Source of the DNA: Actinomycetota bacterium
Lineage (GTDB): Bacteria; Actinomycetota; Actinomycetes; S36-B12; UBA5976
Length of the DNA stretch: 14,036 bases
Direction of reading: 5' to 3'
NCBI GenBank assembly: GCA_947486505.1
Contig: CANKTT010000031.1
Span: 1 to 14,036, forward strand
The notes beneath the pieces were generated by a model that worked only from the letters and a program-made list of their open reading frames with translations, was not told where the DNA came from and did not search any database. A program made the translations under genes and the position numbers. Shown here piece by piece: positions 7,651 to 12,878 of the stretch (position 1 is its first letter; every line of letters starts with the position of its first letter).

Positions 7651-9000
7651 ATGGCAACTACTAAAAAGTCAACACAGGAACTAGCTGATATTGACCGTGC
7701 TCACATAATCCATCCCTACTTGCCAAAGTCAACCACTGAGCGAGTCATCATGGCTCGTGGCCAAGACTGTGCGTTGTGGGATACCGATGGCAAGGAATAC
7801 CTTGATGCCACAGGTGGATTGTGGTTGGCGCAAATCGGCCACGGTCGCGATGAAGTTGCTGCCGTTGCTGCTGAGCAGATTTCAACCTTGGAATACTTCA
7901 CCAGTTTCTGGGAGTTCAGCAATGAGCCTGCCATTGAATTAGCGGCAAAGTTGGTTGAGATCTCTCCAGAAAATATCAATCACGTCTACTTCACCAGTGG
8001 TGGTTCGGAAGGAAATGAAGCTGCTATCAAGATGGCTCGTTATTACCATCATCGCAAAGGCGAAACTGGCCGCAACTGGATTTTAGCTCGAGAGAAGGCT
8101 TACCACGGCGTTGGTTACGGCGGCGGAACGCTAACTGGCTTTGATGTTTATCACGATGGCTTTGGACCAAACATGCCAAATGTTCAGCACTTAACAACTC
8201 CTTGGCCATATCGTCAAGAACTTTTTAATGGAGAAGATCCGACAGACTTCTTGATTAATGAACTCGAAGAAACCATCGCTCGAATTGGCGCTGACAAAAT
8301 TGCAGCCATGGTCGGCGAACCAATTATGGGTGTTGGTGGCATGTTGGTTCCACCAGATGACTACTGGATTCGCGTGCAAGAAGTTCTGCACAAACATGGA
8401 ATTCTTTTGATCTTCGATGAAGTAGTTACTGCTTATGGTCGAGTTGGCGAATGGTTTGCGGCTCAACACTTTAATGTTCAGCCAGACATCATCATTACTG
8501 CAAAGGGAATTACTTCTGGTTACATCCCACTTGGGGCAGTTCTAACCACGGATGCAGTTGCCGCTGAACTTGAAAAAGATTTCGGTTTCCCAATGGGCTT
8601 TACCTACAACGGTCATCCAACAGCAGCAGCTGTCGCGCTCAAGAATCTTGAAATCATCGAACAAGAAGGCCTGCTTGAAAAGGCTAAAAAGATGGGCCAG
8701 TATCTGCACGAAGGTTTGCGAACAATTCTGGATCTGCCAATTGTCGGTGAAGTTCGATTTGTTGGCATGATGCATGCAGTCGAACTTGTGACTGACAAAG
8801 AATCTCGCACGCCACTTCCAATGCTGCAACCAATGCTGCCAGATGTGATTCGCCGCGAAGAAGGTGTGATTGTTCGTGACTGTGGGCACAACCTAGTGCT
8901 TTCGCCACCACTAATCATGACTGAGGCAGAAGCAGATCGAATGGTTGCGGCAATGCGCAAGGTACTTGAGCGAACTACTCCAGATGGCGTGATTCATTAA
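7651..9000 (+). CDS. Class III PLP-dependent aminotransferase (omega-amino acid/putrescine:pyruvate type)
   Basis: A 449-residue fold-type I aminotransferase that moves an amino group from an omega-amine or amino acid to a keto acid. It shows SGGSEGNEAAIK (116-127) for the cofactor phosphate, YHG (151-153) for ring stacking, FDEVVT with Asp256, and Lys285 in TAKGITSGY as the Schiff-base lysine. The N-terminal HIIHPYLP and GLWLAQIGHG and the pattern LDHVYF-like/NINHVYFTSGGS recall SpuC-type putrescine and beta-alanine:pyruvate aminotransferases. It may act on putrescine, GABA, beta-alanine or taurine. A strong AGGAGA (7641-7646) lies 4 bases before the ATG, 28 bases after the dehydrogenase stop. 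It closes the co-directional operon. No terminator follows, so transcription may run on into the next gene. Confidence 0.92.
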   Translation: MATTKKSTQELADIDRAHIIHPYLPKSTTERVIMARGQDCALWDTDGKEYLDATGGLWLAQIGHGRDEVAAVAAEQISTLEYFTSFWEFSNEPAIELAAKLVEISPENINHVYFTSGGSEGNEAAIKMARYYHHRKGETGRNWILAREKAYHGVGYGGGTLTGFDVYHDGFGPNMPNVQHLTTPWPYRQELFNGEDPTDFLINELEETIARIGADKIAAMVGEPIMGVGGMLVPPDDYWIRVQEVLHKHGILLIFDEVVTAYGRVGEWFAAQHFNVQPDIIITAKGITSGYIPLGAVLTTDAVAAELEKDFGFPMGFTYNGHPTAAAVALKNLEIIEQEGLLEKAKKMGQYLHEGLRTILDLPIVGEVRFVGMMHAVELVTDKESRTPLPMLQPMLPDVIRREEGVIVRDCGHNLVLSPPLIMTEAEADRMVAAMRKVLERTTPDGVIH

Positions 9001-9030
9001 GTTTGGGTGTTGCTCGCTAATAAGTTGAAG

Positions 9031-9044
9031 TAGGCTCAATATTT
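9031..9044 (+). promoter_or_regulatory. Candidate -10 element for a leaderless transcript
   Basis: TAGGCT (9031-9036) fits the actinobacterial TANNNT -10 and ends 8 bases before the ATG at 9045. No Shine-Dalgarno sequence is visible in the 44-base gap. A possible -35 (TTGCTC, 9010-9015) is spaced only 15 bases away. Transcription would start at or next to the ATG and give a leaderless mRNA. Confidence 0.4.
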
Positions 9045-9641
9045 ATGAGGGCCAAACACTTGAAGCTTGCGATTGGTTTCCTTGCCTTGTCATTGCTGGT
9101 TTCGACTACTCCAGCTCAGGCAAATGAAACACCAGCTAGAGATTTTTGTGCAAATAAGTATTCGGGGAAAGTACGGGCGATTGCTACGGGAACATGTACA
9201 CCAAGGGAAAGGTCGCTTGGTGCTGGCCCACTCATTCGACCGAAGAAGCGGCCAAATGACTTAGTGCCGCAATTGTTGTCGCGCTACCAAGCAGCTAAAG
9301 TATCCGCAAAACTAAGCGGGCACACGTTTGCTATTACAAGTGGATACCGAAGCCTTGCAACCCAAAAATTTTTGTACGAGCGAGCGATTAAACGTCATGG
9401 TTCTGCGGCAGCGGCAAGCAAGTGGGTACTGCCTCCAACGAAATCAAACCATCCCTGGGGATTAGCGCTTGACATTAATTATGGTGTTGGCGGTACTAAA
9501 GGGAAGAAAGCTGCAGCTTGGCTTGAAAAGAATGGCTACAAATACGGCTTGTGTCGTCGTTACGAAAATGAATGGTGGCACTTCGAACCATTGGTTGCTC
9601 CTGGTCAAAAATGCCCAAAGATGGAACCTTACGCGTCCTAG
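9045..9641 (+). CDS. Secreted M15-family D-alanyl-D-alanine carboxypeptidase-like protein (VanY-like)
   Basis: A 198-residue exported zinc peptidase predicted to trim D-Ala ends of peptidoglycan stem peptides. Residues 1-26 form a signal peptide (RAKHLK, hydrophobic core, cleavage after AQA). The catalytic domain has SGYRS (99-103), SNHPWGLALD with zinc ligands His136 and Asp143, and NEWWHFE with catalytic Glu176 and ligand His179. These are the full M15B set. Four Cys (35, 51, 170, 190) in the exported part may form disulfides. It has no ribosome site and a -10-like TAGGCT close to the start, so it may be leaderless. It is on the same strand as the catabolic operon but unrelated in function. 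Its stop TAG overlaps the stop of the convergent serine hydrolase. Confidence 0.9.
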   Translation: MRAKHLKLAIGFLALSLLVSTTPAQANETPARDFCANKYSGKVRAIATGTCTPRERSLGAGPLIRPKKRPNDLVPQLLSRYQAAKVSAKLSGHTFAITSGYRSLATQKFLYERAIKRHGSAAAASKWVLPPTKSNHPWGLALDINYGVGGTKGKKAAAWLEKNGYKYGLCRRYENEWWHFEPLVAPGQKCPKMEPYAS

Positions 9642-10570
9642 CGAGTACCTAAGGTTTGAGAAAGCTGCTTAGTAATCGAATTCCACGCTGACTCACCTTG
9701 ATCTTCCGTTGTCCAAGTATTCGAGTATCCAGTAAATATCCAGCGCGGTGTATCGGAGTCATCCCACACATAACCCAAGGTGTTGATTCGCCAAAGTCCA
9801 ACTGGTGGTTGATCACCTTCAACGGAAAGGTACCAACCATTCTTTACTGCTGCGGTCCACAGTGCTGGAATTCCTCCACTGCCGCCGGCACCCCAAGCCT
9901 GCTCAGGTTCAACTTGGGTCATTAAGTCCCTCAGTACAATGCGCTGAGTTTCGAGCAGCGGACTCTCTGCGGTTCCAACTACTTTATTCAATAACAATGC
10001 TTGGTCACTTGAATTTGTCTGGATCGTGCCCCAAGTTCGGCCAGCAACCGTTGCAGTGAGCGAATATCTCTGGATCACAGAATTTATGCCAGCGTTTTCG
10101 CCGATTGCAAGGAATAGTCTGTTGGCTGATTCGTTGTTAGATTCTGTGATCATAAAATCGAGATCTGGATAGATAGTTGCGTAATCCAGCAAGCCAGCAG
10201 CAACCATTTCAAGTGCCCGAGTCGCAACCATAACTTTTCCAGTTGAGGCAGTTGGAAAAGTGACAGCCTTGTCTCCGAGTGAATACTCGCAGCCTTCTAC
10301 TAAATCAATTACGTTCACGTTAAATCTTGTTGGCTGAAACTCCATTAACCACGTGTCGACAAAAGTTTCTGGAAATGGCGAGTTAGCATCGCAGTCAAAT
10401 GCTGGAGTTACAACCGGAACAGGGATCGGGGCAGAAGAGCTTTCAAGTAATTGCATAGAAGTCTGCCCCGATGCAAATTTCAAAATCAGTATCAGACCAG
10501 TAGCTGCGGCTCCAAAAACCAAGGTGCGACGCAATAGATAGGTAGACCTGGACGGCCGCGATTCACTCAC
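9638..10570 (-). CDS. Membrane-anchored class A beta-lactamase-like serine hydrolase
   Basis: Read from GTG 10570 the protein has 310 residues: a short basic N-terminus, one membrane anchor (about 16-32), a Ser/Pro-rich linker, then a penicillin-recognising domain outside the cell. The three active-site motifs are visible: S109-T-G-K112 (SxxK) in FPTASTGKV, S144-N-N146 in the SDN position, and K243-N-G245 in the KTG position followed by WY. The usual beta-lactamase Glu166 is not obvious. A D,D-peptidase-like or otherwise divergent hydrolase is therefore as likely as antibiotic hydrolysis. The reading frame continues upstream to a GTG at 10630, but that start lies inside the tRNA gene and would translate tRNA sequence. 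GTG 10570 is the first start after the tRNA and directly precedes the anchor. No ribosome site is visible, so translation is probably leaderless. Confidence 0.82.
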   Translation of the reverse strand: MSESRPSRSTYLLRRTLVFGAAATGLILILKFASGQTSMQLLESSSAPIPVPVVTPAFDCDANSPFPETFVDTWLMEFQPTRFNVNVIDLVEGCEYSLGDKAVTFPTASTGKVMVATRALEMVAAGLLDYATIYPDLDFMITESNNESANRLFLAIGENAGINSVIQRYSLTATVAGRTWGTIQTNSSDQALLLNKVVGTAESPLLETQRIVLRDLMTQVEPEQAWGAGGSGGIPALWTAAVKNGWYLSVEGDQPPVGLWRINTLGYVWDDSDTPRWIFTGYSNTWTTEDQGESAWNSITKQLSQTLGTR

Positions 10571-10571
10571 G

Positions 10572-10644
10572 TGCCCGCGAAAGGAATCGAACCTTCGACC
10601 TTCTGCTCCGGAGGCAGACGCTCTATCCACTGAGCTACGCGGGC
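10572..10644 (-). tRNA. tRNA-Arg (anticodon CCG)
   Basis: The minus strand folds into a full cloverleaf of 73 bases. The acceptor stem is GCCCGCG/CGCGGGC and the D arm GCTC/GAGC with AGTGGATA loop. The anticodon arm TCTGC/GCAGA has loop CTCCGGA (anticodon CCG, reading CGG), and the T arm GAAGG/CCTTT has loop TTCGATT with one G-U pair. The discriminator base is A, and CCA is not encoded (the next bases are CGT). The stop-to-start arrangement with the downstream gene is unusual: its GTG begins one base after the tRNA. Confidence 0.97.
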
Positions 10645-10710
10645 AAAACTATCTGCCTGAGTGACTTTATCAGTGGAGGGAACTAGCCCACATACTTGGC
10701 AAAGATGACA

Positions 10711-10716
10711 TACAGT
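10711..10716 (+). promoter_or_regulatory. Possible -10 box for the TPP riboswitch transcript
   Basis: TACAGT fits the TANNNT pattern and lies about 15 bases before the riboswitch core, the distance expected if transcription starts near 10722. No convincing -35 is seen at the right spacing (TTGGCA at 10696-10701 is too close). Confidence 0.35.
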
Positions 10717-10725
10717 GGAATGAGC

Positions 10726-10826
10726 AAGACACGGGAGTCCACAACAGGGTGGGCTGAGAGGGTGTCCGATCTTTTGATCATCACACCGACCGTTTAACCA
10801 GTCCGGTAATGCGGATTGTAGGAGGA
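10726..10826 (+). ncRNA. TPP riboswitch (THI element)
   Basis: The sequence carries the actinobacterial thi-box: ACACGGGAGTCC, GGGCTGAGAGGG, GACCGTTTAACC, then GGTAATGC and TTGTAGG. Helices can be drawn: P2 ACGG/CCGT (10731-10734/10790-10793), P3 CCAC/GTGG (10739-10742/10749-10752), then CTGAGA (10754-10759). P3a is GGTGT/ACACC (10761-10765/10783-10787) capped by GATC-TTTT-GATC, and P5 is TCCG/CGGA (10802-10805/10812-10815). The usual ACCTGATC is changed to ACCAGTC. The Shine-Dalgarno AGGAGG (10820-10825) of the following gene is fused to the conserved 3' TAGG element. Bound thiamine pyrophosphate should therefore hide it and stop translation of the transporter. Confidence 0.93.
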
Positions 10827-10835
10827 ATGCATTCT

Positions 10836-11441
10836 ATGTTTTCAGAAATAAATGAATTTGTTAGCACTGTTCTATTCACAGTTTTGGGCTACCAAGTAAC
10901 CCTGCTTGAGTTAGTTGCAGTTATCGCGTCCGCGACAGGCGTCTGGCTAGGTACAACCGGCAAACGAATCATGTGGCCATGGTACGGAATCAGCGGAGTA
11001 CTTTATGGCTGGCTTTTCTTAAACTATGAACTTTATGCCAGCGCTTCGGTACAGCTTGTATTTATAGCTGCAGCGATTTGGGGCTGGTTCGGATGGGGAC
11101 CACAAGGTGCAAGTTCCCGAAACTTGACCTGGACGTTACGCGTAACTGTAATAAGTGCAGGAACCGTAATCTGGTTGCTGATTACACCGCTCCTAGTTTC
11201 ACTTGGAGCTGCCGCAGCTCGTCCAGACGCTTTCGGTTTGGTCTTTAGCGTTATCGCGCAAGTCCTGATGGTTTTGCAGTTTCGCGAGAATTGGATTGTT
11301 TGGTTAGTAGTCAACATTGTTTACGTTGGGCTCTACTGGTCGCAGGACCTCAAGTTCACTTCATTGTTATATGTTGTCTTTGCGGCAATTGCACTTCGCG
11401 GGTGGATCAACTGGCAAAAACTACAGCGCACAGTTAGTTAG
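10836..11441 (+). CDS. pnuT: PnuC-family transporter, thiamine-type (PnuT)
   Basis: A 201-residue membrane protein with about seven hydrophobic segments and the Trp-rich PnuC pattern (WPWYGISGVLYGW, QLVFIAAAIWGWFGW, NWIVWLVVNIVYVGLYW, ALRGWINWQ). PnuC proteins carry nicotinamide riboside. Members under TPP riboswitches carry thiamine and are called PnuT, and the riboswitch here supports that choice. The family works by facilitated diffusion with phosphorylation trapping inside the cell. Upstream in-frame ATGs exist at 10809, which lies in the riboswitch core, and at 10827, which is only one base after AGGAGG. ATG 10836, 10 bases after AGGAGG, is the workable start. The P-loop kinase gene starts 3 bases after its stop. 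Confidence 0.85.
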   Translation: MFSEINEFVSTVLFTVLGYQVTLLELVAVIASATGVWLGTTGKRIMWPWYGISGVLYGWLFLNYELYASASVQLVFIAAAIWGWFGWGPQGASSRNLTWTLRVTVISAGTVIWLLITPLLVSLGAAAARPDAFGLVFSVIAQVLMVLQFRENWIVWLVVNIVYVGLYWSQDLKFTSLLYVVFAAIALRGWINWQKLQRTVS

Positions 11442-11444
11442 ATC

Positions 11445-12011
11445 ATGACATTTTTTGAGTTGTCAAAAATCAAGTCCGCGATCGAAACCAGCAATGCAGT
11501 GTGTGGTGAAACCAAAATTGTCACGATAGATGGACCTGCTGGTTCTGGAAAAACCACTTTAGCTAAAGAACTATCGATTTCCATGTCTGATGCAAGCAGC
11601 AATATGGGTGTGGTTCATCTTGATGAGCTTTATGAAGGCTGGAATGATGCGTTAGGTCAGAAACTGTTTGATCGCATTGAGGCTTGGATTTTGGCGCCAA
11701 TTAGAAATGGTTTAAATCCTAAGTACCTTCAATACGACTGGCATCAAGGTAAGTATGCGAGTTGGGCGGAATTACCACTAACCCCAATTGTCATTATTGA
11801 AGGTGTTGGATCAGGGCACAGCGTGCTTCGAAAGTATGTCTCCCAAGCAATTTGGGTGGAAGCTGATGATGATTTGCTTCTGGATCGCGTAGTTCAACGA
11901 GACGGCGAAGTCGTCCGCGATGAGATGTTGATTTGGAAAGCGCGGGAACAAGATTATTTTGAATCACAGAACGTTAAAGGTTCTGCCCACATACACATGC
12001 GTGGTCAATAA
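11445..12011 (+). CDS. P-loop NTPase, uridine kinase-like small-molecule kinase
   Basis: A 188-residue cytosolic protein. The Walker A motif GPAGSGKT (30-37) follows a first strand IVTID. HLDELYEGW (58-66) has the acidic residue typical of substrate binding in nucleoside kinases. IVIIEGVGSG (115-124) is the Walker B-like strand, and LLLDRVVQRDG (144-154) resembles a lid with arginines. This is the layout of uridine kinase/NMP kinase-like enzymes, but the substrate is not known. The gene begins 3 bases after pnuT with no clear ribosome site, so it is probably coupled to it and under the same TPP riboswitch. A thiamine (or thiamine precursor) kinase that traps the imported vitamin is a plausible inference. 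Related kinases occur widely in Actinobacteria as ATP-binding proteins of unknown role. It converges on the SDR gene with 6 bases between stops and no terminator. Confidence 0.75.
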   Translation: MTFFELSKIKSAIETSNAVCGETKIVTIDGPAGSGKTTLAKELSISMSDASSNMGVVHLDELYEGWNDALGQKLFDRIEAWILAPIRNGLNPKYLQYDWHQGKYASWAELPLTPIVIIEGVGSGHSVLRKYVSQAIWVEADDDLLLDRVVQRDGEVVRDEMLIWKAREQDYFESQNVKGSAHIHMRGQ

Positions 12012-12017
12012 TCCCAA

Positions 12018-12773
12018 CTACCAGGGAACTACTTTTCGATCTTCCCAAAGTAATCCAGTTTCGGTTTCTGGAGTATGTTCTCTGGTTGCTAGCCAAACGA
12101 TTGTGTCCGCTGCTTCTTCAGGACTTCGTGGTGCATCAGGTCCACCCATATCAGTGCGAGTGTGATTGGGGCACATTGCGTCAACTAAAACCCCCCGACT
12201 GCCATTACCCAATTCTGCAGCCAAGTTTTTAGTCAAAGCATTCACCGCAGTTTTTGATATTCGGTAAGGAGCCAATCCACCTGCAAGGCCTGGTCCACTA
12301 AATCTTCCCAAGCATGCTGAGACATTAATGATTCGACCTGATTTGCGCTGTGCCATTTGTGGCCCAATTGCGGAAATCATATTGAAAGTGCCATCCAAAT
12401 TGACTCCCATGACACGATGCCACTCATCATTTGTGGTGCGCAAAGTCTTCGCCATTTTTTCACTCATAACACCGGCAGAGTTAATCAATATGTCAGCCTG
12501 TGAAGCTAGCTCGTGCTGGCTAATTAGTTCGGCAACTTTTGGCCCATCGGCTACATCCACACAGATACTGTCGGCATCAATTCCCAGGCCGACAAGGGCC
12601 GAGACCGACGAACTCAGATTTTCGGGACTTTGACCAATAAGGACAACTGTGGCGCCTAGGGCGCCCAGTTCTTTGGCGGCTGCAAAGCCAATCCCTCTGG
12701 ATCCACCCGTAATTACCACCACTTTTTCGGCAAGAGTGGATGAGGTTGATAAGGAATTAGGAATCGACGTCAT
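12018..12773 (-). CDS. Short-chain dehydrogenase/reductase (SDR)
   Basis: A 251-residue classical SDR with a Rossmann fold. The cofactor motif TGGSRGIG lies near residues 21-28, NSAGV replaces the usual NNAG, the catalytic Ser is in IINVSACLG, and the Tyr/Lys pair is in YRISK. The C-terminal part (CPNHTRTDMGG, SPEEAADTIVWLAT) matches SDRs of the NAD(P)-dependent alcohol/carbonyl reductase type. The substrate is not identifiable. The ATG at 12773 has only weak upstream purine-rich sequence. It is divergent from kgd across 105 bases and convergent with the kinase gene, so it is likely a single-gene transcript. Confidence 0.9.
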   Translation of the reverse strand: MTSIPNSLSTSSTLAEKVVVITGGSRGIGFAAAKELGALGATVVLIGQSPENLSSSVSALVGLGIDADSICVDVADGPKVAELISQHELASQADILINSAGVMSEKMAKTLRTTNDEWHRVMGVNLDGTFNMISAIGPQMAQRKSGRIINVSACLGRFSGPGLAGGLAPYRISKTAVNALTKNLAAELGNGSRGVLVDAMCPNHTRTDMGGPDAPRSPEEAADTIVWLATREHTPETETGLLWEDRKVVPW

Positions 12774-12878
12774 GCCTTAACCCTGCCTTAGAGCCAGGCC
12801 TTATGCACTTTGAACGACGCGCCAGGTGAGCGATACGCTTTCCTTACAAACGCAGTTCAAGAAGGAAGGCCCCAAGCC
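12774..12878. promoter_or_regulatory. Divergent SDR/kgd promoter region with three GCCTTA repeats
   Basis: GCCTTA occurs three times in 30 bases (12774-12779, 12785-12790, 12798-12803), directly upstream of the SDR start. For kgd, TTGAAC (12810-12815) and TACGCT (12834-12839) with an 18-base spacer form a plausible -35/-10 pair. AAGGAAGG (12862-12869) is the kgd ribosome site. The repeats could bind a regulator, but this is inferred. Confidence 0.45.

Noticed and set aside
8542..8960. Overlapping open frames of 75-115 codons antisense to the aminotransferase
   Set aside because: They mirror a gene with full catalytic motifs and their translations look like random composition rich in His, Ser and Arg.
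10571..10630. Upstream GTG start for the serine hydrolase at 10630
   Set aside because: The extra 20 codons lie entirely within the tRNA-Arg gene, so translation from it would decode tRNA sequence.
10768..10779. GATC-TTTT-GATC hairpin as a terminator
   Set aside because: It lies inside the P3a arm of the TPP riboswitch and is not followed by a T-run.
10809..10835. Upstream ATG starts for the PnuT gene at 10809 and 10827
   Set aside because: The first lies in the riboswitch's conserved TAATGC and the second is one base after the Shine-Dalgarno. ATG 10836 has a workable spacing.
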